Shown: positions 35,501-44,350 of the stretch, piece by piece | How positions within the stretch are numbered: position 1 is the stretch's first letter | How the letters are laid out: every line of letters starts with the position of its first letter | Assembly (NCBI RefSeq): GCF_025751495.1 | Contig: NZ_JAOWKZ010000004.1 | Location: 124,001-188,000 of the forward strand | DNA: 64,000 bases | Source: Albidovulum litorale | GTDB taxonomy: Bacteria; Pseudomonadota; Alphaproteobacteria; Rhodobacterales; Rhodobacteraceae | Direction of reading: 5' to 3' | Position numbers and translations under genes: made by a program | Notes under the pieces: generated by a model | What the model was told of the DNA's origin: nothing | Seen by the model: the letters and a program-made list of their open reading frames with translations, nothing else | Database searches by the model: none

Positions 35501-37077
35501 CGACCGTCGGAGAGGCGCTCGTCAAGGCGCTGGAAGCACAGGGTGTTGATACCGTCTTTGGCATTCCGGGCGTGCATACGGTTGAACTTTACCGGGGGCT
35601 TGCGGGCTCGGGTATTCGCCATGTGACGCCGCGTCATGAACAGGGGGCGGGGTTCATGGCTGATGGTTACGCGCGGGTCAGTGGTCGCCCGGGCGTAGCT
35701 TTCGTCATTACCGGGCCGGGGCTCATGAACACGATCACGCCGATGGCGCAGGCCCGCGCCGACAGCATTCCGATGCTCGTCATCTCCGGCGTGAACCGGC
35801 GCGACACGCTAGGCAAAGGCCTGGGCCATCTTCACGAAATGCCCGATCAGCTTGGCGTTGCTTCGCTGGTGGCGTTGTCGGCCGAGCGGGTGATGACGGC
35901 CGAAGACCTTGCGCCGGTCCTCGATCGTGTTTGGAGCGGCTTCGCTGCCGAACGCCCCGGGCCGCGCCAGGTCGAAGTGCCGCTGGACGTGATGCCGCTT
36001 GACGGGTCGCCGATCACATCCTCGCCAGTTATCGAGTCCGTCCTTCCCCCGGCCGCTGACATTGCCCGCGCCGCCGCGGCGCTCGCCGACGCGACCGCTC
36101 CACTGATCCTTGCCGGCGGCGGCGCGCGCTTTGCCGATGCGGCGCTCAAGACGCTGGCCAACCGGATCGATGCGCCCGTCGTGCAGACTGTCAATGCGCG
36201 CGGTCTGATGCACGGCGATCCGCTTTCGGTTCCCGCCAGCCCCAGCCTGGAGGCTGTCCGCCGCCTGATCGAGCAGGCGGATGTTGTTCTGGCGGTCGGC
36301 ACGGAATTCGGCCCGACTGACTACGACATGTACGGAAGGGGCGGGGCGCCCTGGCCGAAACACCTTATCCGGATCGAGGTCGACCCGGAACAGATGGCGC
36401 GCCACCCGGTCGACCTGCCACTTCGTGGCCGATCTGGACCGGTTCTGGACGCGTTGCTGTCGCAGCTACCCGCAGCAGAAGTCCAAAAAAACGGGGCGAC
36501 CCGGGCGGAGGCGACGCGCAAGGCCGCCCGCGCCGAACTCGATCCTGCGATGACCGCCCAACTGGAAATACTCGAAGCGCTTCGCGATGCGGTTCCCGGG
36601 GCGATCATGGTCGGGGATTCGACGCAAGTCATCTATGCGGGGAACCTTTACTACGATCACGACCGCCCAGCTGGCTGGTTTAATGCCGCGACCGGCTACG
36701 GCGCGCTCGGCTTTTCCATCCCCGCAGCCATCGGTGCGGCTTTCGCCTGTCCTGACGTAGCCATTCTGTGTCTCTGCGGCGATGGCGGGGCGCAGTTTAC
36801 CCTGCCCGAACTGATGACGGCGGTCGACGAAAAGCTGCCGATCCGTTTCCTCGTCTGGAACAACCGCGCCTATGGCGAAATCGCCAGTTCTATGGAAGCG
36901 GCCGGTGTCGAGGTTGTGGGCTGTCATCCAACGCCGCCCGATTTCGAACACGTCGCCCGCGCCTGCGGCATGCCGTTCCGAAGGGTTGCCATGAAAACCG
37001 GGGCAGTTGTCGGCGCTTTGCTGGACCTACAACCCGCAGCAGGACCGGCGATGATTGAGATCACCATGCCGAACTGA
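35497..37077 (+). CDS. aruI: TPP-dependent 5-guanidino-2-oxopentanoate decarboxylase (AruI-like)
   Basis: A 526-residue thiamine-diphosphate enzyme of the acetolactate-synthase/IlvB fold. N-terminal PYR domain has FGIPGVHTVELYRG and the activating Glu in PRHEQGAGFMADGYAR; the C-terminal PP domain carries the TPP-magnesium motif beginning GDGGAQF and ending WNNRAYGEI. Small size and absence of the FAD region of true acetolactate synthase, plus the aminotransferase neighbour, point to 2-ketoarginine decarboxylase. The neighbouring TetR and aminotransferase overlap it. Acetolactate synthase or another keto-acid decarboxylase is a fallback. Confidence 0.72.
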   Translation: MTTVGEALVKALEAQGVDTVFGIPGVHTVELYRGLAGSGIRHVTPRHEQGAGFMADGYARVSGRPGVAFVITGPGLMNTITPMAQARADSIPMLVISGVNRRDTLGKGLGHLHEMPDQLGVASLVALSAERVMTAEDLAPVLDRVWSGFAAERPGPRQVEVPLDVMPLDGSPITSSPVIESVLPPAADIARAAAALADATAPLILAGGGARFADAALKTLANRIDAPVVQTVNARGLMHGDPLSVPASPSLEAVRRLIEQADVVLAVGTEFGPTDYDMYGRGGAPWPKHLIRIEVDPEQMARHPVDLPLRGRSGPVLDALLSQLPAAEVQKNGATRAEATRKAARAELDPAMTAQLEILEALRDAVPGAIMVGDSTQVIYAGNLYYDHDRPAGWFNAATGYGALGFSIPAAIGAAFACPDVAILCLCGDGGAQFTLPELMTAVDEKLPIRFLVWNNRAYGEIASSMEAAGVEVVGCHPTPPDFEHVARACGMPFRRVAMKTGAVVGALLDLQPAAGPAMIEITMPN

Positions 37078-37086
37078 CGACAGGGC

Positions 37087-37129
37087 GACGAATTTTCAAA
37101 ATTCGTCAGATTTTTCTTCAAGAAAAATC
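37087..37129. terminator. Two tandem perfect palindromes between convergent genes
   Basis: First GACGAATTTT-C-AAAATTCGTC (37087-37107), then GATTTTTCTT-C-AAGAAAAATC (37109-37129), one base apart. Both are perfect 10-base arms around a single C. They fill the 62-base gap between the convergent decarboxylase and LOG genes. T-rich inner arms support termination in either direction; similar paired hairpins may recur elsewhere in such genomes. Confidence 0.7.
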
Positions 37130-37139
37130 GTGCCCCAAA

Positions 37140-37961
37140 TCAACAGCCATGATCCCAGTCGCCGATGATCTTCACCGCCTCCTCGGCGGTTTCGACATAC
37201 TGGAAGAGATCGAGATCCTCGGCCGAAATCGTGCCAGCCTCGGCAAGCACCTCCCAATTGATGATCTTTTCCCAGAAAGCCCGGCCGAAAAGCAGGAACG
37301 GCACGCGACGCATGCGGCCGGTCTGGATCAGGGTCAGGCTTTCGAACATCTCGTCAAGCGTGCCGAACCCGCCCGGGAAGATGCAGACCGCCTTGGCCCG
37401 CATCAGGAAATGCATCTTTCGGATCGCGAAATAGTGGAAGTTGAAGCAGAGGTCGGGCGTCACATATTCGTTGGGTGCCTGCTCATGCGGCAGAACGATA
37501 TTCAGCCCGATGGAGCTGCCACCGGCATCCGCCGCCCCCCGGTTGCCCGCCTCCATGACACCCGGCCCGCCTCCGGTGACGATGACATCCTCGCGTCCGT
37601 AGCTTTCCATGCTGCGTTCGGTCATCAGCCGGGCGAACTTGCGCGCTTCATCGTAGAAAGATGAAAGCTCGGCGAGCGTCTTCGTCCGCGCCGTGTCTTT
37701 CTTGGCAGGCTCGGGAATGCGCGAGCCGCCGAACATCACGATGGTCGACTCGATCCCACGTTCATCGAGGATCATCTGCGGTTTCAGAAGCTCCAGCTGC
37801 AACCTCACGGGGCGCAGTTCCTCGCGGCACATGAAGTCGTCATCGGTGAAAGCCAGCCGATAGGCAGGCGCGCGGGTCTGCGGTGTGTCGGGAATGCGGT
37901 GAGTTGCCGCGACATCCTGTTGGCTGTCGCGGAACGGATGGTTGCGACCGTCGTCTTTCAT
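37140..37961 (-). CDS. LOG-family protein (TIGR00730 Rossmann fold)
   Basis: A 273-residue protein of the LOG/cytokinin-riboside-5-monophosphate phosphoribohydrolase-like family. The signature segments GGGPGVMEAGNRGA (about residue 130) and PGGFGTLDEMFES (about 205-217) are present; the latter holds the catalytic Arg/Glu region. The N-terminus to about residue 65 is an extension before the Rossmann part (STIVMFGGSRIPEP). The start at ATG 37961 has GAGGA six bases upstream; the frame continues upstream but without support. In bacteria the natural substrate is mostly unknown, likely AMP-like nucleotides. Confidence 0.88.
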   Translation of the reverse strand: MKDDGRNHPFRDSQQDVAATHRIPDTPQTRAPAYRLAFTDDDFMCREELRPVRLQLELLKPQMILDERGIESTIVMFGGSRIPEPAKKDTARTKTLAELSSFYDEARKFARLMTERSMESYGREDVIVTGGGPGVMEAGNRGAADAGGSSIGLNIVLPHEQAPNEYVTPDLCFNFHYFAIRKMHFLMRAKAVCIFPGGFGTLDEMFESLTLIQTGRMRRVPFLLFGRAFWEKIINWEVLAEAGTISAEDLDLFQYVETAEEAVKIIGDWDHGC

Positions 37962-38129
37962 GCGCGTCCTCTCGGGTCCTGTTCCGCCCAGACCTAGCCG
38001 GTTTGGCCTTGGCTTGCCAGCATGGCTGATCAGGATGGCGCAACTGTGACGCGCATGGTCGCATTGCCTATGCGTCACCCACGCCCTATAGGGCATCGTC
38101 ACGCGACGCCAGAATCCGGGGGAACGCCA

Positions 38130-38957
38130 ATGTCCAATGCCGCACTTGAGACCGCCATCGAAGCCGCCTGGGAGGCGCGCGAAACGATCACGCCAGCCAC
38201 GAAGGGCGAAACCCGCGAGGCGATCGAGGATACGCTGACCGCACTCGACAGCGGCAAGCTTCGCGTGGCCGAGCGGCAGGCGGACGGCAAATGGCATGTG
38301 AACCAATGGGCCAAGAAGGCGGTGCTCCTGTCCTTCCGCCTGACCGACATGCATGAGATTTCCGGCTCCAACGGTGGGTCGAACTGGTGGGACAAGGTCC
38401 CCTCCAAATGGCAGGGCTGGGGCGAGAACCAGTGGCGCGCGGCAGGCTTCCGTGCCGTACCCGGCTCCATCGTCCGCCGCTCGGCCTTCATCGGCAAGGG
38501 CGTGGTGCTGATGCCCTCCTTCGTCAATATCGGCGCCTATGTCGATGAGGGCTCCATGGTCGATGGCTGGGCCACGGTCGGCTCCTGCGCGCAGATCGGC
38601 AAGAACGTGCACCTCTCAGGCGGCGTCGGCATCGGCGGCGTGCTGGAACCGATGCAGGCCGGACCAACGATTATCGAGGACAACTGCTTCATCGGCGCTC
38701 GTTCCGAGGTCGTCGAAGGCTGCATCGTGCGCGAGGGCTCGGTCCTCGGCATGGGCGTCTTTATCGGCCAGTCGACGAAGATCGTCGACCGCGAGACCGG
38801 GGACGTGATGTATGGCGAAGTGCCGGCCGGTTCGGTCGTGGTTGCGGGCTCCATGCCCTCGAAAGGCGGCATCAGCCTCTACTGTGCGGTGATCGTGAAG
38901 AAGGTCGATGCGAAAACCCGCGCCAAGACCTCGATCAACGAGTTGTTGCGTGACTGA
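38130..38957 (+). CDS. dapD: Tetrahydrodipicolinate N-succinyltransferase
   Basis: A 275-residue enzyme of lysine/diaminopimelate synthesis that transfers succinate from succinyl-CoA to tetrahydrodipicolinate. An N-terminal helical domain is followed by left-handed beta-helix hexapeptides, including [31 protein letters not shown]. Length matches the family. The ATG at 38130 is preceded by GGGGGAACGCC. It overlaps the following small gene by eight bases. Confidence 0.95.
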   Translation: MSNAALETAIEAAWEARETITPATKGETREAIEDTLTALDSGKLRVAERQADGKWHVNQWAKKAVLLSFRLTDMHEISGSNGGSNWWDKVPSKWQGWGENQWRAAGFRAVPGSIVRRSAFIGKGVVLMPSFVNIGAYVDEGSMVDGWATVGSCAQIGKNVHLSGGVGIGGVLEPMQAGPTIIEDNCFIGARSEVVEGCIVREGSVLGMGVFIGQSTKIVDRETGDVMYGEVPAGSVVVAGSMPSKGGISLYCAVIVKKVDAKTRAKTSINELLRD

Positions 38958-39297
38958 TACCGACAAACAGGCCAAATCCAAGCGCCCGCAGCAGGTCTAT
39001 ACGCTCGTCGTCGAGGTTGGCCGCAAGACCGGCGACGGGCTGCCCAAGGGCGCGACCGGGGCAGCGCTGATGATCTATGCCAGTGGTGTAGACGAGGATG
39101 AGGCTGTGCGCGAGACGGTTGCGATCCTGAAACAGGCCGACATGGCGCCTCTCGACGTCACCGGATACGGCACGGCCGACGAACGCGTCGCACAGGGCCA
39201 TGAGATCGAGGATGACGAACGCGAACTGATGGACCGTGCCTTGGCCGAAAACTCGGTGATCGTCGCGCAGGTAACGCCGTTTTTCGACAAGGCCTGA
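38950..39297 (+). CDS. Conserved hypothetical protein
   Basis: A 115-residue acidic, cytoplasmic protein with an alpha/beta pattern: [18 protein letters not shown] at the N-terminus and a C-terminal [18 protein letters not shown] recognise no domain. Its GTG start (38950) lies within the end of dapD, so it is likely co-expressed with lysine synthesis and may be a small partner or stress protein. Function unknown. Confidence 0.7.
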   Translation: MTDTDKQAKSKRPQQVYTLVVEVGRKTGDGLPKGATGAALMIYASGVDEDEAVRETVAILKQADMAPLDVTGYGTADERVAQGHEIEDDERELMDRALAENSVIVAQVTPFFDKA

Positions 39298-39367
39298 GTG
39301 CGCCCCCCCTTGGCCTTTTGGCGTCACGCGCTCATATAGGGGGCGACACGGAATAACGGGGGCAGAC

Positions 39368-40276
39368 ATGCTCGAATTCGGCCAGAAGCAGAATACCGCA
39401 CCGGCGGGCGATCTGATCCGCGACGTTACCGAAGCGGAATTTATGAAAGAGGTGATCGAGGCGAGCGCTGAGGTCCCCGTCATCGTCGACTTCTGGGCAC
39501 CCTGGTGCGGCCCCTGCAAGACGCTTGGCCCCGCACTGGAAGCGGCGGTGACGGCCGCCAAGGGCAAGGTCCGCATGGCCAAGGTCAATGTGGACGAAAA
39601 CCAGATGATCGCGGCGCAGTTGCGCATCCAGTCGATCCCGACCGTCTATGCCTTCTGGCAGGGCAAGCCCGTGGATGGGTTTCAGGGCGCAGTGGCCGGG
39701 TCCGAGATAAAGGCCTTTGTCGACAAGCTTGCCGGTCTTGCCGGCGATGGCGGACTGGGCGAGGCGTTGGAGGCAGCCGAAGCGATGTTGGCCGATGGTG
39801 CCGCCGTCGATGCCGCAGAAACCTTTGCTGCCATTCTTGGTGAAGAGCCCGAGAATGCCGCCGCTTATGGCGGCCTGATCCGGGCGCATCTGGCGATGGG
39901 TAACGAGGATCAAGCCGACGGACTGATCAACTCAGCCCCCGCTCCTATTGCTCAATCTGCGGAAGTGGAAGCGGGCCGCGCCCAGCTTGCGCTTCTGAAA
40001 CAGGCGGCGAATGCGGGGCCGGTGGCCGAGCTTCTGGACCGCGTCCTGTCGCATCCCGACGACCATCAGGCCCGGTTCGACCTCGCGCAGGCGCTGCATG
40101 CGGCGGGCAAGGTCGAAGGCGCGGTCGAGGAATTGCTGGAACTCTTCCGCCGCGACCGCGACTGGAACGACGGTGCGGCGAAGGCCCAGCTCTTCACCAT
40201 CTTCGAGGCGCTGAAGCCCACCGATCCCATCGTCCTCAAAGGGCGGCGCAAGCTCTCGTCTATGATCTTTGCGTAA
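39368..40276 (+). CDS. Thioredoxin-TPR co-chaperone (YbbN/CnoX-like)
   Basis: A 302-residue protein: a thioredoxin domain (about 20-130) with the active site FWAPWCGPCKTLG (CGPC), followed by TPR-like helices (about 135-300) with EAAEAMLADGAAVDAAETF and ALHAAGKVEGAVEELLEL. YbbN/CnoX-type proteins act as redox holdases that hand proteins to GroEL. Unlike E. coli YbbN, whose site is altered, this copy keeps a full CGPC pair and may have real oxidoreductase activity. It lies 26 bases upstream of the LON-domain gene. Confidence 0.9.
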   Translation: MLEFGQKQNTAPAGDLIRDVTEAEFMKEVIEASAEVPVIVDFWAPWCGPCKTLGPALEAAVTAAKGKVRMAKVNVDENQMIAAQLRIQSIPTVYAFWQGKPVDGFQGAVAGSEIKAFVDKLAGLAGDGGLGEALEAAEAMLADGAAVDAAETFAAILGEEPENAAAYGGLIRAHLAMGNEDQADGLINSAPAPIAQSAEVEAGRAQLALLKQAANAGPVAELLDRVLSHPDDHQARFDLAQALHAAGKVEGAVEELLELFRRDRDWNDGAAKAQLFTIFEALKPTDPIVLKGRRKLSSMIFA

Positions 40277-40302
40277 TGCCCGTGACCCGTTAGGATCGGG
40301 CC

Positions 40303-40941
40303 ATGAAGCTGCACGGCGACCTGCCGGATAAGATCCCGCTTTTCCCCCTTCCGGGGGCCCTTCTCTTGCCGCGCGCGCGCCTTCCTTTGCAGATATTCGA
40401 GCCCCGCTATCTGGCGATGCTCGACGAGGTGCTGAAAACCTCGCATCGGCTTATCGGTATGATCCAGCCGCGCCCCGGCCCGCAAGGCCAGCCGAGACTT
40501 GCCGCGATTGGCTGCGCTGGTCGGGTGACGGCATTTTCCGAGACCGACGACGGCCGCTACATGATTACCCTGACCGGCATCTCCCGCTATCGGCTGAAGC
40601 GCGAGATTTCAGGCTTCGCGCCGTTTCTGTCGGGCGAGGTGGAGTGGAATGAGTTCAGTCGCGATCAGGGGCCGAGCGAGCACGATCCGGGTTTTGCCCG
40701 ACCGTCCTTCGTGGCGCTTCTCCGGCGCTACTTCGAGGCTGAGCAGCTTTCGACCGACTGGGATAGCCTGAAAGAGGCGGAGGATGAGCTTCTGATCAAC
40801 TCACTCGCGATGCTGTGCCCGTTTGAACCAGAGGACAAGCAGGCGCTGCTTGAAGCCCCGTCGCTCAGAGACCGCAGAGAGACCTTGGTCACGTTGATGG
40901 AATACGCCCTGCGGGGCGGTGGCGAGGAGATCGTGCAATGA
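40303..40941 (+). CDS. LON substrate-binding-domain protein
   Basis: A 212-residue protein consisting only of the N-terminal domain of Lon protease: [29 protein letters not shown], then [28 protein letters not shown], with no ATPase or protease part. Stand-alone domains like this are common but of unclear role, perhaps substrate recognition. It overlaps the Trm112 gene by four bases. Confidence 0.9.
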   Translation: MKLHGDLPDKIPLFPLPGALLLPRARLPLQIFEPRYLAMLDEVLKTSHRLIGMIQPRPGPQGQPRLAAIGCAGRVTAFSETDDGRYMITLTGISRYRLKREISGFAPFLSGEVEWNEFSRDQGPSEHDPGFARPSFVALLRRYFEAEQLSTDWDSLKEAEDELLINSLAMLCPFEPEDKQALLEAPSLRDRRETLVTLMEYALRGGGEEIVQ

Positions 40942-41123
40942 CTGATGAAAACAGGTTCGACCGGCGGATGCTGGAAGCATTGGTGTGCCCCCTGACGCAA
41001 TCACCGCTGAGCTATGACGCCGAGGCGCAGGAACTGATCTCTAAACCCGCCCGGCTCGCGTTTCCGATCCGGGGCGGTATTCCGATCATGCTGGTCAGCG
41101 AGGCGCGCCAGCTTGACGGCTGA
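40938..41123 (+). CDS. Trm112-family small protein
   Basis: A 61-residue protein with the family layout: [18 protein letters not shown], then [16 protein letters not shown]. Eukaryotic and archaeal Trm112 activates methyltransferases; the bacterial role is less clear. The canonical CxxC pair is not complete here, with only a single Cys in CPLTQSPL. It overlaps the LON-domain gene by four bases. Confidence 0.85.
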   Translation: MTDENRFDRRMLEALVCPLTQSPLSYDAEAQELISKPARLAFPIRGGIPIMLVSEARQLDG

Positions 41124-41216
41124 CGGCATAGGCCCATCAGCCGCCAGTTGGGCATTGCCCGCCGCAGCGACTCCATCACGCATGGACAATCGTGCAGCCC
41201 CGGGGATAGTTGGGCC

Positions 41217-42443
41217 ATGACCTATGACACGGATATCATCATCACCGGCGGCGGGCTGAACGGTCCTGCCTTGGGCCTCGCCCTGGCGCAGGCGGGGCTC
41301 TCCGTCACTGTGATCGACGCCCAGCCGGCCCGTGCCCGGGCGAGTGCGAATTTCGACGGGCGGGCCTATGCGCTTGCCATTGCGTCGAAACGGCTCCTGA
41401 CCGCGATCGGTGTCTGGAACCGCGTTGCGGGCGATGCCCAGCCGATGTTGCAAATCAAGACGACGGATGGGCGGCCGGGGGAAGGCCCGGCCCCGTTCTT
41501 CCTGCACTTTGAGGCGGGAGAGATCGAGGACGGCCCGATGGGCTTCATGGTCGAGGACCGGCACCTTTATGCGGCCTTTCTTGCCGCGATGGAGGCCGAG
41601 CCGAACCTGACCCACCTGTCCGCGACCACTGTTGTCGCGCAAGAAGCCGGAGCGGCGGGCATCAGCGTGACCTTGTCAGACGGGCGGACCCTCAACGGCC
41701 GCGTTCTTCTGGGCTGTGACGGGCGAAGCTCGGGCACCGCAGAGCGGGCTGGGATCACGCGGACCGGTTGGGGCTATGGCCAGACCGCGCTGGTCTGCGC
41801 CGTCGCGCATGACCGTCCGCATAACGGGATCGCGCATCAGTTTTTCATGCCCTCCGGGCCGCTGGCAATTCTGCCACTCAAGGGCAACCGTTCCTCCATC
41901 GTCTGGAGCGAGACCGAAGCGACGGCGCAGGCGATTGCCGCGCTGGGCGACGAGGAATTTCTGGAAGTGCTGCGCCCCCGGTTCGGCGATTTCCTCGGCA
42001 AGGTGGAACTGGCGGGCGGGCGTTTCACCTATCCACTGAACTTGACCCTCGCCAATTCCTACACAGCTGACCGCGTTGCGCTGGTCGGGGACGCGGCGCA
42101 TGGGGTGCATCCGATCGCAGGGCAGGGCTTGAACCTCGGCTTCCGCGATGTCGGAGCATTGGCGGAAGTTCTGGTCGACGCCCACAGACGCGGCGAGGAT
42201 ATCGGTGCGTCCGATGTATTGGACCGATACCAGACATGGCGACGCTTCGATTCGACCACGCTGGCCTTGGGCATGGATGGCGTGAACCGGCTCTTTTCCA
42301 ACGACAACCCGGTTCTGCGGGCGGCGCGGGATATCGGAATGGGAGTTGTCGGTGCCATGCCTGGCCTGCGCCGCGCCTTTATCCGGCAGGCCGCCGGGAT
42401 AGCGGGAAAACCACCGAAACTCTTGCGGGGACAGACGCTTTAG
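41217..42443 (+). CDS. UbiH/COQ6-family ubiquinone hydroxylase
   Basis: A 408-residue FAD monooxygenase of ubiquinone synthesis. The FAD dinucleotide motif IIITGGGLNGPALGLALAQAG opens the protein, the DG motif is LLGCDGRSSG (about 165) and the GD motif is VALVGDAAHGVHPIAGQGLNLG (about 285). Family members hydroxylate one of the ring positions of the ubiquinone precursor; which position cannot be told here. ATG 41217 gives a proper FAD-binding start; a longer frame to 41148 does not. Confidence 0.88.
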   Translation: MTYDTDIIITGGGLNGPALGLALAQAGLSVTVIDAQPARARASANFDGRAYALAIASKRLLTAIGVWNRVAGDAQPMLQIKTTDGRPGEGPAPFFLHFEAGEIEDGPMGFMVEDRHLYAAFLAAMEAEPNLTHLSATTVVAQEAGAAGISVTLSDGRTLNGRVLLGCDGRSSGTAERAGITRTGWGYGQTALVCAVAHDRPHNGIAHQFFMPSGPLAILPLKGNRSSIVWSETEATAQAIAALGDEEFLEVLRPRFGDFLGKVELAGGRFTYPLNLTLANSYTADRVALVGDAAHGVHPIAGQGLNLGFRDVGALAEVLVDAHRRGEDIGASDVLDRYQTWRRFDSTTLALGMDGVNRLFSNDNPVLRAARDIGMGVVGAMPGLRRAFIRQAAGIAGKPPKLLRGQTL

Positions 42444-42553
42444 AACGGAAAAGGATGGTCCCGAACCCTGCACCCAGCGAACTCATGCGCATCGGTATAC
42501 GACAGCGTTTCGGCGTTATGGCATAACAAGCGGCAAGGCCCTAGATAGGCAGA

Positions 42554-43168
42554 ATGATGAAACAGCTTCGCCATATCCTCGCCCCGCTGGCGCTTGTCCT
42601 GAGTGTCAGCCCGGCCCTTGCCGAAAAACTCCCGCTCAGCGCGATTTCGGCCTATTTCAATGGCTTGAAGACGGCTGAAACCGACTTCCAGCAAATCAAT
42701 TCGGATGGCTCGACTGCTGCGGGCCGCCTGATCATCTACCGCCCCGGCCGGATGCGGTTCGAATACGGTCCACCCGAACGGACGCTGGTTCTGGCTTCCG
42801 GGGGGCAAGTGGCCATTTTCGACACGAAGTCGAACCAGCCGCCGGAACAGTATCCGCTGAAGAAAACGCCGCTGAACCTGATCCTTGAGCAGCGCGTCGA
42901 TCTGGCGCGGGCGAAGATGGTGGTGGGGCATGGCGAGGCGAACGGCCTGACGATCGTTACCGCGCAGGACCCGGAACACCCCGAACTCGGCACGATCCAG
43001 ATGGCGTTCTCGTCCAATCCCGTGGCGTTGCGGCAATGGATCGTGACCGACGAGACCGGAAGCCAGACGACGGTGAAACTTGGCGCCATGAAAACCGGCG
43101 AAAGTTACCCGTCGTCGCTGTTCTCCATCAATTCCGAAATCCAGCGGAACAAACCGCGCCGGAACTGA
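42554..43168 (+). CDS. LolA-family outer-membrane lipoprotein carrier
   Basis: A 204-residue exported protein. Signal peptide ends SPALAEKLP, then a LolA-like beta-barrel: SAISAYFNGLKTAETDFQQI and GRLIIYRPGRMRFEYGPPERTLVLASG. LolA carries lipoproteins across the periplasm from LolCDE to the outer membrane. Similarity is moderate, so it could be a LolA-like paralogue rather than LolA itself. Confidence 0.82.
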   Translation: MMKQLRHILAPLALVLSVSPALAEKLPLSAISAYFNGLKTAETDFQQINSDGSTAAGRLIIYRPGRMRFEYGPPERTLVLASGGQVAIFDTKSNQPPEQYPLKKTPLNLILEQRVDLARAKMVVGHGEANGLTIVTAQDPEHPELGTIQMAFSSNPVALRQWIVTDETGSQTTVKLGAMKTGESYPSSLFSINSEIQRNKPRRN

Positions 43169-43257
43169 CGAGGCGTTATCTGGATCTCAGTTGGTTTCCC
43201 ACGACAGGAACGTGACCGGCGAGGATCGCGTTCCCGTTCCCGTCGGAAGTGCGGATA

Positions 43258-43839
43258 TCAGAGCTTTCCGCAGGCGATCAGCTGGCGCTGATACGTCTCA
43301 GCCCGCTGCCCGACTTCGGCCGCAACGCGCAAGAGCCAGGCCTTCTGCATATGGCTGCCTCTTGCATAGCCGGTCTGGCCTTCATGATAGGCCAGATACT
43401 GGCTGGTTGCGTCCCATTTCGAAATGCCGAGCTTCTGTTCAGACTGATCCATGTACCAGCCCATGAAATCCGTCGCGTCGGTGATCTTGTTGCGCCGGGC
43501 GCTGTGGCTGCGTGTTGCTCGCTGATAGTCCTCCCAGGTCCCATCAAGCGCTTGGCTATAGCCATAGGCCGAGCTTTGCCGCCCCATCGGGATGACGCCA
43601 AGCGCGAACTTATGCGGCGTCTTGGCGTTACTGATGAATTTGCTTTCCTGATAGATCGTGGCCATCTGCACATGGACCGGCACGCCCCACCGCCTCTCGG
43701 CCTTTTGCATCGCCGAAAGATATCGCGGACGCTGGTCGAGAATGGAGCAGGCGTTGTCCAGATTGCGTGGCGCGGAATTGTTACCACCGCCGCAGGACAC
43801 CAACAGCAACAGGACTCCCATCCGGAGAAATCTGCTCAT
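43258..43839 (-). CDS. Lytic transglycosylase-like lipoprotein (SLT domain)
   Basis: A 193-residue lipoprotein. The lipobox LLVSC (Cys16) is followed by a short linker and an SLT domain, with catalytic Glu65 in MATIYQESKFIS and later GYSQALDGTWEDY. It would cleave peptidoglycan, making 1,6-anhydro ends. It converges on the LolA-like gene with about 90 bases between. The lipobox is short of the usual consensus but usable. Confidence 0.85.
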   Translation of the reverse strand: MSRFLRMGVLLLLVSCGGGNNSAPRNLDNACSILDQRPRYLSAMQKAERRWGVPVHVQMATIYQESKFISNAKTPHKFALGVIPMGRQSSAYGYSQALDGTWEDYQRATRSHSARRNKITDATDFMGWYMDQSEQKLGISKWDATSQYLAYHEGQTGYARGSHMQKAWLLRVAAEVGQRAETYQRQLIACGKL

Positions 43840-44019
43840 ACCGCCTCGCTCGATCTTGTTTTGATTAAGTTTACGAGTATTTGGCGGCGATGGAAATCAC
43901 AAAGCGCCGATCAGAATCACTGTGCCCTCAGCGTCCACAGACTGTTTCCGTGATTCGCAGTGCAGAACATGGACCTTTTCCACAGGACGCGTTAATTTAT
44001 CACCGGGGGCGAGTGCGTT

Positions 44020-44346
44020 ATGTTGAAGACATGTGCAAAATATCATCTGGGACAAGTGGTGCGGCATCGCAAGCACCCATTCCGTGGTGTTGTCTTTGAC
44101 GTCGATGCAATGTTCTCGAATACCGACGAGTGGTACGCCGCGATCCCTGAGGACAGCAGGCCCGCGAAAGAGCAGCCCTTCTACCATCTTCTGGCCGAGA
44201 ATGACGAAAGCTACTACGTCGCCTATGTCTCGGAACAGAACCTTGTTGCGGACTATTCCGGTGAACCGGTGGGCCATCCCGATCTGCATGATCTTTTCGG
44301 TGATTTCGAAGACGGCCGCTATCCGCTGCACTTCAACCTGAACTGA
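44020..44346 (+). CDS. hspQ: Heat shock protein HspQ (YccV-like)
   Basis: A 108-residue protein of the HspQ/hemimethylated-DNA-binding family. It reads YHLGQVVRHRKHPFRGVVFDVD, then YHLLAENDESYYVAYVSEQNL, with a C-terminal HPDLHDLFGDFEDGRYPL. HspQ is a heat-inducible specificity factor that aids Lon in E. coli; acting on DNA is an older label. Its start has GGGGGCGAG upstream at a normal distance. It faces the gamma-glutamyltransferase gene with a 4-base gap. Confidence 0.88.
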   Translation: MLKTCAKYHLGQVVRHRKHPFRGVVFDVDAMFSNTDEWYAAIPEDSRPAKEQPFYHLLAENDESYYVAYVSEQNLVADYSGEPVGHPDLHDLFGDFEDGRYPLHFNLN

Positions 44347-44350
44347 GACA

